Shown here: positions 1-8,891 of the stretch, one piece after another
Layout: every line of letters begins with the position of its first letter
How positions within the stretch are numbered: position 1 is the stretch's first letter
Assembly: GCF_000187265.1 (NCBI RefSeq)
Contig: NZ_GL698434.1
Coordinates: 62,001-126,000, forward strand
Source: Streptococcus equinus ATCC 9812
Lineage (GTDB): Bacteria > Bacillota > Bacilli > Lactobacillales > Streptococcaceae
Length of the DNA stretch: 64,000 nt
Direction: 5' to 3'
Program-made: the position numbers and the translations under genes
Notes under the pieces: generated by a model
The model's database searches: none
Told to the model about the DNA's origin: nothing
The model's input: only the letters and a program-made list of their open reading frames with translations

Positions 1-222
1 AGAGTCCTTGCTTTCACGAACTGGCAGAACTATCCCAATTGTATTTGTTGTGCGGTTCACCAAGTTTTGAGCAGAATAATTTGGTGAGTAATCCAATTCT
101 TCCATTGCTTTTCTCACACGTTCCTTGGTTGCCTCACTAATCATATCGCTATCATGTAAAGCTCTTGATGCTGTTGAGGTTGAGACCCCAGCAAGTTTTG
201 CTACGTCCTTTATCGTTGCCAT
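1..222 (-). CDS. LacI/GalR-family transcriptional repressor (partial, N-terminus)
   Basis: Reading leftwards from the ATG at 222 gives MATIKDVAKLAGVSTSTASR, the helix-turn-helix that opens LacI/GalR-family sugar repressors. It continues with the hinge-like segment ELDYSPNYSAQNLVNR and the start of the effector domain (TIGIVLPV). The gene runs off the left edge, so the ligand-binding domain and the target operon cannot be seen. The family represses sugar-utilisation operons and releases DNA on binding a sugar. The sequence is close in style to MalR-type repressors of streptococci, but this is not enough to name the ligand. A catabolite-response-like site lies about 50 bp upstream. Confidence 0.85.
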   Translation of the reverse strand, partial: MATIKDVAKLAGVSTSTASRALHDSDMISEATKERVRKAMEELDYSPNYSAQNLVNRTTNTIGIVLPVRESKDS

Positions 223-268
223 CTTTTTGTCCTTATTTTGAAATTCTTATCTCTAGGATAAAAATTTT

Positions 269-284
269 TTAAAGCGCTGTCAAT
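269..284 (-). promoter_or_regulatory. candidate cre (CcpA) site upstream of the LacI-type gene
   Basis: On the minus strand the sequence reads TTGACAGCGCTTTAA, which matches the cre consensus WTGNAANCGNWNNCA except for two positions. It lies in the promoter region of the repressor gene that starts at 222. This is a pattern match only. Confidence 0.35.
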
Positions 285-329
285 TAAAAAATTATAAAAA
301 GAAATTGAGACTTTCATCCCAACTTCCTT

Positions 330-1070
330 TTACAATAATTCTAAAGCATAGCTAACGCTACTAAGAGCATAGAGCGGTGCCGTTTCGGCACGCATGATAC
401 GTGGCCCTAAACCGATTTTCAAGCCACCTTTTTCCTCAAATGCCACAATTTCATCTGGTGAAATTCCGCCTTCTGGGCCAAAGATAAAGAGAATTTTCTC
501 TCCTGCTTTGACTTGGCTCAATTCACGCGCTAAAATAGCCGTTTCACCTTCTTTTGCTGACTCTTCATAAGCAATGAAAATCTTATCAAACTGGTCAAGT
601 TCAGCAAGAAAAGCTGCTTTTTTATCAAAAAGAGTCACACCTGGAATGACATTACGTTTGCTTTGCTCAGCGGCACCAATAGCAATTTTTGCCAATTTAT
701 CTGCTTTTTTGGCTAGTTTTTTGCCATCCCATTTGACCACAGACCAATCAGCTGGAAATGCCCAGAGATTTGCCATACCAAGTTCTGTTCCTTTTTGCGC
801 AAGAAATTCTAGTTTATCACCCTTAGGAAATCCCGCAGCAATCGTCACTTCAACTGGCATCTCAACATTGCTATTAAGCTCTTTGATAATTTCAAAACGG
901 TGCTCAGCACTATCGACAACCTTTGCCAAACGTTTGATGTGATCATCAAAAACAAGGACAACTTCCTCATCTTCTGTCAGACGCATAACGTTAAACATAT
1001 GTTTTACCGTGTCTTTATCTGTGATTGTAATGACGTCTTGAGCTTGTCCTGCTACAAAATATTGTTGCAT
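330..1070 (-). CDS. rsmE: 16S rRNA (uracil1498-N3)-methyltransferase RsmE
   Basis: The product is 246 residues, the normal size for RsmE, a SPOUT-class enzyme that methylates U1498 of 16S rRNA using S-adenosylmethionine. It opens with the PUA-like half (MQQYFVAG, then the VKHMFNVMRL segment). The C-terminal knot contains the typical motifs ILFIFGPEGGISPDE and GLGPRIMRAETAPLYAL (about residues 193-238). The stop of prmA directly abuts its ATG, and the terminal GGAGGATAA of prmA provides the ribosome binding site, so the two genes are co-transcribed and probably translationally coupled. The pair prmA-rsmE is a standard order in Firmicutes. Confidence 0.95.
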   Translation of the reverse strand: MQQYFVAGQAQDVITITDKDTVKHMFNVMRLTEDEEVVLVFDDHIKRLAKVVDSAEHRFEIIKELNSNVEMPVEVTIAAGFPKGDKLEFLAQKGTELGMANLWAFPADWSVVKWDGKKLAKKADKLAKIAIGAAEQSKRNVIPGVTLFDKKAAFLAELDQFDKIFIAYEESAKEGETAILARELSQVKAGEKILFIFGPEGGISPDEIVAFEEKGGLKIGLGPRIMRAETAPLYALSSVSYALELL

Positions 1071-2024
1071 TTATCCTCCAATTACACCTGAAATATCATC
1101 AGTCTTTTTGAAAACACAAGCATTCCATTCGCCTTGAACCATATGCGTTTCAAGGAAGAATCCTGCATCTTCAGCTGATTTACGAACCATTTCCCATTTG
1201 TCAGAAATGATACCTGACATGATAAGGTAACCTTCATCTTTCACAAGACGGTAAGCATCTTCTGTCATATTGACCAAAATATCAGCAAGAATATTTGCCA
1301 CAATAACATCAGCTTTGATATCCACACCTTGCAAAAGATTACCTGTAGCCACATGGATATTTTCAGTATTGGCGTTAAGGTCAATGTTTTCTTGTGCCAC
1401 GCGCACGGCTACTTCATCAAGGTCATAAGCGTAAATATCTTTTGCACCAAGAAGTGAGCTTGCGATTGAAAGCACACCTGAACCAGTACCTACGTCAATC
1501 ACTGTTTCGCCACCTCGAAGCACTTGTTCCAGTGCGAAAAGACTCATTTTTGTCGTTGGGTGAGTTCCTGTACCAAATGCCATACCAGGATCAAGACGAA
1601 TGGTCTTTTCACCTTCACTAGCATCATAATCTGTCCAACTTGGAACGATTGTCAAATCATGACTGATACGTGTTGGTTCGTAATATTTTTTCCAGTTTTC
1701 TGCCCAGTCTTGCTCAGCTAATTCTTGTGTTTCGTAGTGAACATCCCCAGCGTCCACACCAAAATGTGTCAATTCAGCCAAACGCTTAGCTACTTCTTTT
1801 TCGACAGCTTCAATATCGATGTGTTCTGGATAGTAAGCTGTAATTTTAACAGTCTCTACCTGTTTGATTTCTGGGAAGACTTCGCCGTATTTTCCGACAT
1901 GTCCAAGATAATCAGCACTATCATCGATAGCCACACCTTGACTTCCCAATTCAATTAAAATATTTGACACAGCCTCTTCTGCATCACGCAAGACCTCAAC
2001 AGTCAACTCTTGCCACTTGTTCAT
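1071..2024 (-). CDS. prmA: Ribosomal protein L11 methyltransferase PrmA
   Basis: This class I SAM-dependent methyltransferase trimethylates ribosomal protein L11. The SAM-binding motif [20 protein letters not shown] is visible near residue 180, followed by the acidic [10 protein letters not shown] strand and [12 protein letters not shown], the family's catalytic-loop motif. I chose the ATG at 2024 ([11 protein letters not shown], 317 residues) because family members start with this NKWQEL segment; an upstream ATG at 2051 would add nine residues and has no obvious ribosome binding site. It is upstream of and contiguous with rsmE. Confidence 0.95.
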   Translation of the reverse strand: MNKWQELTVEVLRDAEEAVSNILIELGSQGVAIDDSADYLGHVGKYGEVFPEIKQVETVKITAYYPEHIDIEAVEKEVAKRLAELTHFGVDAGDVHYETQELAEQDWAENWKKYYEPTRISHDLTIVPSWTDYDASEGEKTIRLDPGMAFGTGTHPTTKMSLFALEQVLRGGETVIDVGTGSGVLSIASSLLGAKDIYAYDLDEVAVRVAQENIDLNANTENIHVATGNLLQGVDIKADVIVANILADILVNMTEDAYRLVKDEGYLIMSGIISDKWEMVRKSAEDAGFFLETHMVQGEWNACVFKKTDDISGVIGG

Positions 2025-2175
2025 AATTAAGATACCAAGCCCGTAAAACACAAAGCCAAAATAGGAAAATCACCGACGGCGCTTGCGTCTAGGAGAATTT
2101 TATCTTTTTGGCACAGTGTTTCGGGCGGATTCAGTTAAAATACTAACCGAACCTTTTCCTTTCTATCTAATATAT

Positions 2176-2222
2176 TTCAGGCGGAGCTATTAACTCCCTT
2201 TATCCACAATAAAACACCTGAA
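2176..2222. repeat. nested inverted repeat between prmA and the GIY-YIG gene
   Basis: TTCAGGCG (2176-2183) can pair with CACCTGAA (2215-2222), with an inner GGAG/CTCC pair. There is no U-run, so a simple intrinsic terminator for the gene ending at 2236 is not clear. No gene was found in 2025-2235. Confidence 0.3.
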
Positions 2223-2235
2223 CATTTACATCTTA

Positions 2236-3135
2236 TTATAAATTTTCTTCTCTTTCTTTCAAACTACATCCATTTGAATCCTTCCAATCAGTACGACCGT
2301 TTGTACGCATACCTAAAACAAAAGATGCTGCATAAGATGGACTATTGAAAAATCGATTTTTCTTGAGGATACCATCCTTGATAATTCCCTCTTTCAGTAA
2401 CTCTTGTCGCAAGTCATGAATAGATTTTGGAATTCCTTTACCATCTGTAAGTTCAATCATACTGCCTTCAAGAACAACAAATCCCTCTGCTGTCTGTCGG
2501 CAAGTTGCAATAATTTCACGGTTTGATCGCTTAATGTTACGTTTAAGAGTAAGAACAGTTTCAGCCTCAATTGGCTCTTCATCAACAGAATTGTCGCCGT
2601 TAATCATAGGAACAAATACTCGATAACCAAGGGTTCCAATTATTGTTTTTGTATTCTCAACAACCTCATCCAGTTCAGATTGCTTTTCTTCAGTTACATT
2701 GCCAGAATTTGGTTCGTTACCATTTCGAACAACAAAACGATTTGCTTCGTTTGCTAGCTTAGTAAATCTGTTTTCCAAATAACTGATTTCAGTCGGCCCG
2801 AAGGAATTATTTTGCGTTGTTAATACAATGACATCATTGAAATAATCAGCATGATTATCCCTAGTATGCTCTTGAACACGTAACAAAACACCTTCGCCAT
2901 TCTTTCGGCTCGTTGCTTGACCAATATAAACTGTATCCTGCTGATTAGCATCATCACGACCAAGTAAAAAATAAACACCACTTTGTTTCATCTCAGGTCT
3001 TGATTTTAAATCACCTAACTGAATTCTAGGAATTTTATAAATCACGCCTGTCCAGTTGGATAAAGTACACTTAATCTTACCAGTGACTTCACCATCCATC
3101 AGAAACATACTTATATTTTTACCTCTTTTTACCAT
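2236..3135 (-). CDS. GIY-YIG nuclease-superfamily protein with C-terminal DUF4357
   Basis: The protein has a short N-terminal segment (GKNISMFLMDGEVTGKIKCT), then a GIY-YIG-type core: SGVYFLLG about residue 60, VYIGQATSRKNGEGVLLRVQEH about residue 75, and a conserved ENRF. A C-terminal DUF4357-like segment (IHDLRQELLKEGIIKDG...NGRTDW) follows. Proteins of this layout are widespread and called GIY-YIG nuclease family; their substrate is not known. I chose the ATG at 3135 (MVKRGKNISMF, 299 residues), just past the stop of the DUF3013 gene. A longer start at 3156 would overlap that gene by 20 bp. The ribosome binding site is weak, which suggests coupling to the upstream gene. Confidence 0.75.
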   Translation of the reverse strand: MVKRGKNISMFLMDGEVTGKIKCTLSNWTGVIYKIPRIQLGDLKSRPEMKQSGVYFLLGRDDANQQDTVYIGQATSRKNGEGVLLRVQEHTRDNHADYFNDVIVLTTQNNSFGPTEISYLENRFTKLANEANRFVVRNGNEPNSGNVTEEKQSELDEVVENTKTIIGTLGYRVFVPMINGDNSVDEEPIEAETVLTLKRNIKRSNREIIATCRQTAEGFVVLEGSMIELTDGKGIPKSIHDLRQELLKEGIIKDGILKKNRFFNSPSYAASFVLGMRTNGRTDWKDSNGCSLKEREENL

Positions 3136-3136
3136 C

Positions 3137-3607
3137 TTAATATCTTGGATATGCAAAGAATTCTGTTTCTTTTAACTCTGCTTTGCCTTTTTCAAAGCTT
3201 TCAGCATCCCATTCAAGAGCAAAGTCAGTTGCATTTTCATCTGCTAAAAAGTCCATCAAATCATCAAGACCTTTAGTTGCAACATCGTTTAATGTTTCTG
3301 CAAAATACGCTAAAAATTCGCGTGAGAATCCTTTTTTAGCATCAAAAGGAACAGTCACCAAGTAGTCATCATGGTCAACTTTAGATTTTGCTTGGTTGTA
3401 AAATAGTACGTAATCTTCAAAAACAATATCCTCGCTGCTAACCTCACCTTGGTCATCCACAGTTTCAACAGCAGCTTGGTTCTGCGCTTCCAAAATAAAA
3501 GTCACTTCCACCGCATGATTTTTCTTATTCCAATCGATGGCATAATCAAAGGTGAAGTGCTTATCCATTTCTTCTTCTAATACTGATAAAAAGCCAAATT
3601 TAGCCAT
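3137..3607 (-). CDS. DUF3013 family protein
   Basis: This is a 156-residue acidic soluble protein with no signal peptide or membrane segment. It matches the DUF3013 family of streptococci and lactococci (MAKFGFLSVLEEEMDKHFTF start; FEDYVLFYNQ and VTVPFDAKKGFSREFLAYFAE in the middle). The function is unknown. It is divergent from the GNAT-rarA pair and shares a 63 bp intergenic region with it. The GIY-YIG gene follows directly and is probably in the same transcript. Confidence 0.8.
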   Translation of the reverse strand: MAKFGFLSVLEEEMDKHFTFDYAIDWNKKNHAVEVTFILEAQNQAAVETVDDQGEVSSEDIVFEDYVLFYNQAKSKVDHDDYLVTVPFDAKKGFSREFLAYFAETLNDVATKGLDDLMDFLADENATDFALEWDAESFEKGKAELKETEFFAYPRY

Positions 3608-3670
3608 TAAAAATTTCTTCCAATCTTCTTTTGTGTTACAATTATTTTATCATACTTAAGGGGAAATGAC

Positions 3671-4165
3671 ATGCAAATACGACCAATGAAGCTAGAAGAC
3701 ATTGAACAAGTCGTTGCAATGGAAAATAAAACTTGGGACAACTTCAATACACCTGCTAGCTTACCAGCCGTAAATAAACATAAAATCATTCAAGCCTTTC
3801 AGAATCATTCACATTATCTCGTTGCTGAAGAAAACGGGGTTATTTTGGGAGTTCTTGATTATCATGCTTACTATCCTTTCCCTAGCGCACGTCACGTGGT
3901 AAGCTTTATTATCGCAGTCGACAAAGACACCCAAGGTAAAGGTATCGGGCACTCTCTTATCCAAGCTTTCTTTACCGTAGCTAAATCTGATAATTACAAA
4001 AAGGTTGTTATCCACGTGCTATCATCAAATAAAAACGCCTGCCGTTTCTATGAAAATATCGGCTTCACTCTGGAAGCTACCCTTAAAAATCAATTCTACC
4101 TAAACGGCACTTACGTCGATGACCTCATATACAGTTATTACTTGGAGGAAATACATGCCAAATAA
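3671..4165 (+). CDS. GNAT-family N-acetyltransferase
   Basis: This 164-residue protein has the acetyl-CoA-binding core of the GNAT fold: VVSFIIAVDKDTQGKGIGHSLI (motif A, with Q/RxxGxG/A as QGKGIG, about residues 78-100) and VIHVLSSNKNACRFYENIGF (motif B) ending in the usual YFYxxGF-like segment. The substrate is unknown. The start has a good ribosome binding site (AAGGGGAAATGAC before the ATG). Its last 11 bp overlap the start of rarA, so the two are translationally coupled. Confidence 0.88.
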   Translation: MQIRPMKLEDIEQVVAMENKTWDNFNTPASLPAVNKHKIIQAFQNHSHYLVAEENGVILGVLDYHAYYPFPSARHVVSFIIAVDKDTQGKGIGHSLIQAFFTVAKSDNYKKVVIHVLSSNKNACRFYENIGFTLEATLKNQFYLNGTYVDDLIYSYYLEEIHAK

Positions 4166-5423
4166 TCTCGCTTTACGGATGCGTCCCAAAAATATTGACC
4201 AAGTCATTGGGCAAAAGCATCTGGTAGGCGAAGGAAAAATCATTCGCCGCATGGTCGAAGCCAATATGCTATCGTCCATGATTCTCTATGGTCCTCCCGG
4301 CATCGGGAAGACCTCAATCGCTAGCGCTATCGCAGGAACAACCAAGTACGCCTTTCGTACCTTCAACGCCACAACCGATAGCAAAAAGCGCCTGCAAGAA
4401 ATCGCCGAAGAAGCAAAATTCTCTGGCGGACTGGTTTTACTGCTCGATGAAATCCATCGTCTCGATAAAACCAAACAAGATTTTCTGCTACCATTGCTTG
4501 AAAATGGCAATATCATCATGATTGGAGCAACAACTGAAAATCCATTTTTCTCAGTTACTCCTGCCATTCGTTCCCGCGTTCAAATTTTCGAACTTGATCC
4601 ACTCTCAACTGACGACATTAAGTCAGCTTTGCAAACTGCTCTTTCTGACAAAGAACGTGGATTTGACTTTGATGTCGACATCGATGCAGATGCCATTGAT
4701 TATATCGCAACAGCAACCAATGGTGACCTTCGTTCTGCCTTTAATTCACTTGACTTAGCCGTCATGTCTACAAAAGCTGATGAAAATGGGCTTCGCCACA
4801 TCACGCTTGATACTGTTGAAAATAGCTTGCAGCGCAGCTATATTACCATGGATAAAGACGGAGACGGGCATTATGATGTGCTTTCAGCTCTTCAAAAATC
4901 CATTCGAGGTTCTGATGTCAATGCCAGCCTGCACTACGCGGCACGCTTGATTGAAGCTGGTGATTTGCCAAGTCTTGCCAGAAGACTAACAGTCATTGCT
5001 TATGAAGACATCGGGCTTGCAAACCCTGATGCGCAGATTCATACCGTCACTGCCCTTGAAGCTGCTCAAAAAATCGGATTTCCAGAAGCACGTATCTTGA
5101 TTGCTAACGTCGTGATTGACCTTGCACTTTCACCAAAATCAAATTCAGCCTACGAAGCTATTGATAAGGCAATCGCTGATTTGCATCAAAATGGAACCCT
5201 TCCTATTCCACGCCACCTTCGTGACGGACATTACGCCGGCAGCAAAGAATTAGGCAATGCCCAAGGCTACAAATACCCTCACAACTATCCAGAAAAATGG
5301 GTGAAACAACAGTATCTCCCAGATAAACTGGTCGGAAAAAATTACTTTAATGCCAACCAAACTGGTAAATACGAACGCGCCCTTGGTGCCAATAAAGACC
5401 GAATCAATCATTTATCAAAATAA
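4155..5423 (+). CDS. rarA: Replication-associated recombination protein RarA (MgsA), AAA+ ATPase
   Basis: RarA is a clamp-loader-related AAA+ ATPase that acts at stalled replication forks. The protein has Walker A ([10 protein letters not shown], about residue 46), Walker B (LLLDEIHR), sensor 1 (IGATTENP), an arginine-finger region (PAIRSR) and a C-terminal MgsA domain ([28 protein letters not shown]). I chose the ATG at 4155 ([12 protein letters not shown], 422 residues), which has GGAGG seven bases upstream. An upstream in-frame ATG at 4119 lies inside the GNAT gene and would give an unusual N-terminus. It lies upstream of the 6S RNA and tRNA-Lys. Confidence 0.95.
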   Translation: MPNNLALRMRPKNIDQVIGQKHLVGEGKIIRRMVEANMLSSMILYGPPGIGKTSIASAIAGTTKYAFRTFNATTDSKKRLQEIAEEAKFSGGLVLLLDEIHRLDKTKQDFLLPLLENGNIIMIGATTENPFFSVTPAIRSRVQIFELDPLSTDDIKSALQTALSDKERGFDFDVDIDADAIDYIATATNGDLRSAFNSLDLAVMSTKADENGLRHITLDTVENSLQRSYITMDKDGDGHYDVLSALQKSIRGSDVNASLHYAARLIEAGDLPSLARRLTVIAYEDIGLANPDAQIHTVTALEAAQKIGFPEARILIANVVIDLALSPKSNSAYEAIDKAIADLHQNGTLPIPRHLRDGHYAGSKELGNAQGYKYPHNYPEKWVKQQYLPDKLVGKNYFNANQTGKYERALGANKDRINHLSK

Positions 5424-5527
5424 CTTTTTGTAAGCTTTTCTGATACTTTTCAAAAAAACACTTTCTAAAAATTGGGCTTTACCCCTTGAAATATTTTTTT
5501 AAAGTGGTATCATAATGACATAGGTTA

Positions 5528-5714
5528 ATTGCTGTGGCATACGAATTCACATCAATGTGTTGACCGACTAAATATTTGTATTTCGGGAAACAGTAGTCTT
5601 TCTCCAGTATGCAAGCCGTCACACGCGGAAGCGACTAAGGAGAAGCGAGTTGCCCACCTGCTTTTACATTCGCGGGTTCAATACAAATCGTGAATCACGG
5701 TGCCAATACAGCTT
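5528..5714 (+). ncRNA. ssrS: 6S RNA (ssrS)
   Basis: The intergenic region after rarA holds a long imperfect hairpin. GCTGT and TGGCA (5531-5539) pair with TGCCA and ACAGC (5701-5712), and GAATTCAC (5543-5550) pairs with GTGAATC (5690-5696). Internal segments such as GGGAAACAGTAGTC and CGCGGGTTCAATACAAATCGTG resemble Firmicutes 6S RNA, which mimics an open promoter and binds the housekeeping RNA polymerase. A promoter-like TTGAAA/CATAAT lies just upstream (about 5487-5517). The ends are estimates from the closing stem. Confidence 0.78.
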
Positions 5715-5719
5715 ATCAT

Positions 5720-5792
5720 CCTTCCTTAGCTCAGTTGGTAGAGCAGTGGACTCTTAATCCATGGGTCATAGGTTCAAGCCCTATAGGGAGGA
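5720..5792 (+). tRNA. tRNA-Lys (anticodon CTT)
   Basis: A full cloverleaf can be folded by eye: acceptor CCTTCCT/AGGGAGG, D arm GCTC...GAGC, anticodon loop CTCTTAA with anticodon CTT (reads AAG), and T arm ATAGG-TTCAAGC-CCTAT with discriminator A. CCA is not encoded. It is 73 nt long and sits five bases after the 6S RNA end, so both may lie on one precursor. Confidence 0.95.
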
Positions 5793-5805
5793 CTAAACGT
5801 CATAA

Positions 5806-5832
5806 GAAAAAGCCCTTTGTTTAGGGCTTTTT
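5806..5832 (+). terminator. intrinsic terminator after tRNA-Lys
   Basis: AAAAAGCCC, a short loop, then GGGCTTTTT. It ends the rarA/6S/tRNA transcription unit and may also serve the convergent flavoprotein gene. Confidence 0.85.
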
Positions 5833-5899
5833 GCTTGTTTTAAAATCAATTTGTTACGATTTTATCAATTTTTTGACAATCTGCTGGTCGTCTTTTATT

Positions 5900-7219
5900 T
5901 CAAAAATTAAAAACGTCATTAAAGTTCTCAGCCATAGTAGGATGCGTAAATATTTGATTCTTAATATAAGTGTATGGGATATGGTTATCCATAGCTAACT
6001 TAATCAGATTTATGTTTTCCTGAGCACCTTCACCAAAAAGAGTTGCTCCTAAAATATCTTGTGTTTTTTCATTAACAATAACCTTATAAATACCTCGAAG
6101 GTTGCCATTAACATGGGCTCTAGGCATAGCTGAAACCATTAATTCATTTGCTTTATAGGGAAGATTTGCCTCCGCAGCCTCTTTTTCTGTTAAACCTACA
6201 CGTGCCAAAGCAGGTTTAATAAATAATGTAGTGGGGATATTATTTCTCTGACTAGCATTATAATCACTCTGTCCAGTTAATTTATTAAAAACTATGCGAT
6301 AATCGTCCAATGACACATAAGTAAATTGGAGTCCGCCATTGACATCCCCAACAGCATAAACATTTGGAACACTAGTTTCACAATAGTCATCAACCTCAAT
6401 AGCACCACGGTCTGTTACCACAATATCTGTATTTTCAAGTCCCAAGTCAGTAATATTCGGTTTACGACCAGTCGCATAAAGGACAGCATCAAAACTCATT
6501 TTCTGACCATGATTGCTTAAAATAACATTATCGTCTTCATCATTTTCTAAAGCATTTATCTGAGCATTTAAAACAAAGGAAACACCGTCTTCTTCCATGT
6601 ATTCTTTTGCTAGCTGCGCAACGATATCCTCCTCACGTGGCAAAATACGGTTAGCAGTCTCAAAAACGGTGACCTTACTGCCAAGATTAGCATAAAGGCT
6701 GGCAAATTCAAGCCCAATATTACCCCCTCCAATGATTCCTAACCTTTGTGGTAGAGTTTCTAATTTTTGAATGCCAGTACTGTCAAAGACATTTTTAGAT
6801 TCCTTTAATCCTGGGATAGGCAAACGATTTGAAATAGCACCTGTATTAATCACTATAGTATCAGCTGTTAACTGTTCGCTATCCTCGCCAGCCACTATTT
6901 TAATAACCTTATTAGAGACAAAACTTGCTTTAGCATCATAAAAATCTACACCAGCATTGACCACATTGGCTTTATTTTTTTGATTTAATCGATGCGTAAC
7001 CACCTCTTTTTCAGCCATTGCCTGCTCAAATGTTAAATGATTTTCAGCTGCATGGATTAATGTTTTTGTTGGAATACAGCCAATATTGATACAAGTTCCT
7101 CCATACATTGAAGAACTTTCTTCAACAAGAGCAACTTTCTTGCCAAGAGAACTCATCTTAGCAGCAAGTGTCTTTCCAGCTTTACCAAAGCCAATGACTA
7201 ATAAATCATATGTTTTCAT
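5900..7219 (-). CDS. FAD-dependent pyridine nucleotide-disulfide oxidoreductase, RclA / hypothiocyanous acid reductase type
   Basis: This is a class I flavoprotein disulfide reductase of 439 residues. It has the N-terminal FAD motif LLVIGFGKAGKTLAAKM, the redox pair in GGTCINIGCIPTKT (CxxxxC), a second Rossmann motif LGIIGGGNIGLEFASLYANLG for NAD(P)H, the YATGRKPN motif, and a dimerisation domain ending IFTHPTMAENFND. The MYGGTCINIGCIPTKTLIH segment is typical of E. coli RclA and the streptococcal enzyme that reduces hypothiocyanous acid, so a role against host oxidants is inferred. I chose the ATG at 7219 (MKTYDLLVIG); the longer frame would add ten unlike residues. Confidence 0.82.
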   Translation of the reverse strand: MKTYDLLVIGFGKAGKTLAAKMSSLGKKVALVEESSSMYGGTCINIGCIPTKTLIHAAENHLTFEQAMAEKEVVTHRLNQKNKANVVNAGVDFYDAKASFVSNKVIKIVAGEDSEQLTADTIVINTGAISNRLPIPGLKESKNVFDSTGIQKLETLPQRLGIIGGGNIGLEFASLYANLGSKVTVFETANRILPREEDIVAQLAKEYMEEDGVSFVLNAQINALENDEDDNVILSNHGQKMSFDAVLYATGRKPNITDLGLENTDIVVTDRGAIEVDDYCETSVPNVYAVGDVNGGLQFTYVSLDDYRIVFNKLTGQSDYNASQRNNIPTTLFIKPALARVGLTEKEAAEANLPYKANELMVSAMPRAHVNGNLRGIYKVIVNEKTQDILGATLFGEGAQENINLIKLAMDNHIPYTYIKNQIFTHPTMAENFNDVFNF

Positions 7220-7267
7220 TTTTGTTCTCCCATAAAAGCACCAGATCATTAAATAACAAACACGATA

Positions 7268-7489
7268 TTAGCGATATTGTGTTAAATCTTGTTTTAAAAA
7301 GTAGTAAAATAAGTTGCCATAATTTCCTGAATAATCCAGTACATGACCGTTATAAACGACCTTAGTGACTTTGTAATAGTCGGCAATATCGATTGAGCAA
7401 GATTGCTGTGAACGTTCGAATTCCTCGTATGAACCAAACGTCACCACTCGTTCTTGGTTTCCAGCGTTTAAAAATGTAATTTCAATCAT
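7268..7489 (-). CDS. DUF4649 family protein
   Basis: This 73-residue protein (MIEITFLNAGNQERVVTFGS...) matches the small streptococcal DUF4649 family. It has no membrane segment and its function is unknown. An 18-bp perfect inverted repeat lies 19 bp upstream of its ATG, between a GGAAATG ribosome binding site and any promoter. The flavoprotein gene follows 48 bp downstream on the same strand and may share the transcript. Confidence 0.75.
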   Translation of the reverse strand: MIEITFLNAGNQERVVTFGSYEEFERSQQSCSIDIADYYKVTKVVYNGHVLDYSGNYGNLFYYFLKQDLTQYR

Positions 7490-7507
7490 TATTTACATTT
7501 CCTTTCT

Positions 7508-7556
7508 AATTCTACATACTATATTACTTCGGTTTTGGAATATAGTATGTAGAATT
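7508..7556. repeat. 18-bp perfect inverted repeat upstream of the DUF4649 gene
   Basis: The arms at 7508-7525 and 7539-7556 are exact reverse complements (AATTCTACATACTATATT). They are separated by 13 bases. In the minus-strand transcript this would form a long hairpin directly 5' of the ribosome binding site. It could instead be an operator. Confidence 0.7.
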
Positions 7557-7652
7557 GTATAACGTTATGTTACTACAAAGTATGTTTTCACACAACTATT
7601 CTGCTCTGACTGGATTTTCTCAATCATAATTCAAGAATCAATTGTAAATTAT

Positions 7653-7684
7653 AAAAAGAGATTCCAAACAGAAATCTCTTTTTT
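7653..7684 (-). terminator. intrinsic terminator after galM
   Basis: On the minus strand AGAGATT...AATCTCT is followed by a run of T, just after the galM stop. Confidence 0.75.
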
Positions 7685-7705
7685 AACTGAATTTGTAAAA
7701 TTATA

Positions 7706-8737
7706 TTATCCTTTATGATATTCAAAAGCAATAGTATAAGTCTTTTCGGTATTGGCTGGAAGAACAATATCACCAAAATCGTCATGATTAATAGCATCTG
7801 GGAGAAATTGTGCTTCAAGCGCTAAGGCTTCAAATTCTTTAGCCATTTTACCCTTATCACGCGCTGGATAAATATCCTCAGGAATGCCACCCATACTGTA
7901 AACGACCCAAGTATCACGGTCAGAATAAAGGTGAACAGAATCGCCACTTTCTTCATCTTTCAATTCTCCACAAGGTTTATCAAGCGAAGCATTTACCAAG
8001 AAAGCATCGTCAAGCCCGCCTGTATCAGCGATAGCCTCTCCAAGGTTTTTCCCAGTTTGAAAATCATAAGCTGTGCCAGCAACGTCAATGAATTTTCCTG
8101 TTGGCACCAAATCATCACGTGTTTCCAAGTAACGGTCAGCAGCCAAAGTAAAGGTATGGTGTGCCAAGTCTTGGCGTTCACCGAGGTTAAAGTAAACGTG
8201 GTTAGTTGGGTTAAAGAGGGTCGCTTGACCACCATTTTTACCAGTGTATTGAATCGTAAAGCGATTTTTATTATCTAGGGTAAAGCGCACTGTGACAAGC
8301 ATATCACCTGGAAAACCATCCACACTTTCTTTAGCATTATAAGTCATGACAATACTAATTTGATTGCGTTCTAAATCAACACAAGCTTGCCAAATTTGCT
8401 TATGAAAACCTTGAGGCCCACCATGAAGAGTGTTGCCATTTTCATTTTGCGGAAGTTGCATGAGCTTTCCATAAAGTTTAAACTGACCATGATTAATGCG
8501 TCCAGCAACACGACCAATAGATTGTCCAGCGCACAAAGTATTTTTGCCATATTCAGCAGGATCATCAAAACCAATGATGATATTTTTGTGTCCACCTTTT
8601 CCATCTGGCACCAAAAATTCTTGCCAAGTTGCTCCCAAAGTTAACAAACCAACTTGCACATCATTGTCATTGACAATTGTGTATTTTTCAATATTTTTCC
8701 CATTAATTGTTGCTACAATTTCTTGTACTACTTTCAT
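7706..8737 (-). CDS. galM: Aldose 1-epimerase (mutarotase) GalM
   Basis: GalM interconverts alpha and beta anomers of galactose and other aldoses, feeding the Leloir pathway. The 343-residue protein has the family landmarks: CAGQSIGRVAGRINHGQF (about residue 75), GNTLHGGPQGFHKQIW with the active-site His, NPTNHVYFNLG with the second catalytic His (about residue 178), and the C-terminal LALEAQFLPDAIN, where the catalytic Glu is expected. No other gal genes are adjacent. It has its own terminator and a divergent-free upstream region, so it is probably monocistronic. Confidence 0.93.
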   Translation of the reverse strand: MKVVQEIVATINGKNIEKYTIVNDNDVQVGLLTLGATWQEFLVPDGKGGHKNIIIGFDDPAEYGKNTLCAGQSIGRVAGRINHGQFKLYGKLMQLPQNENGNTLHGGPQGFHKQIWQACVDLERNQISIVMTYNAKESVDGFPGDMLVTVRFTLDNKNRFTIQYTGKNGGQATLFNPTNHVYFNLGERQDLAHHTFTLAADRYLETRDDLVPTGKFIDVAGTAYDFQTGKNLGEAIADTGGLDDAFLVNASLDKPCGELKDEESGDSVHLYSDRDTWVVYSMGGIPEDIYPARDKGKMAKEFEALALEAQFLPDAINHDDFGDIVLPANTEKTYTIAFEYHKG

Positions 8738-8849
8738 TTTTCTCCCTCTTTCTTAGGTCTTGTCTTTATTTTACTCCTCCTAAAATTTTTTGTAAACGTT
8801 TTCTGTTTGTTTTTTACCAAGGTTTTACTAAAACTCAGTTTTTACCAAC

Positions 8850-8878
8850 AAAAAAATCCTGCCCTTAAGGACAGGATT
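8850..8878 (-). terminator. intrinsic terminator after leuS
   Basis: AATCCTG and CAGGATT arms with a run of A on the plus strand (T on the transcript) lie just after the leuS stop. Confidence 0.85.
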
Positions 8879-8891
8879 CATCTATTTAAAC

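Noticed and set aside
2236..3135. Restriction or homing endonuclease reading of the GIY-YIG gene
   Set aside because: No modification enzyme, intron or intein signs are nearby, and the DUF4357 architecture is a widespread family of unknown role.
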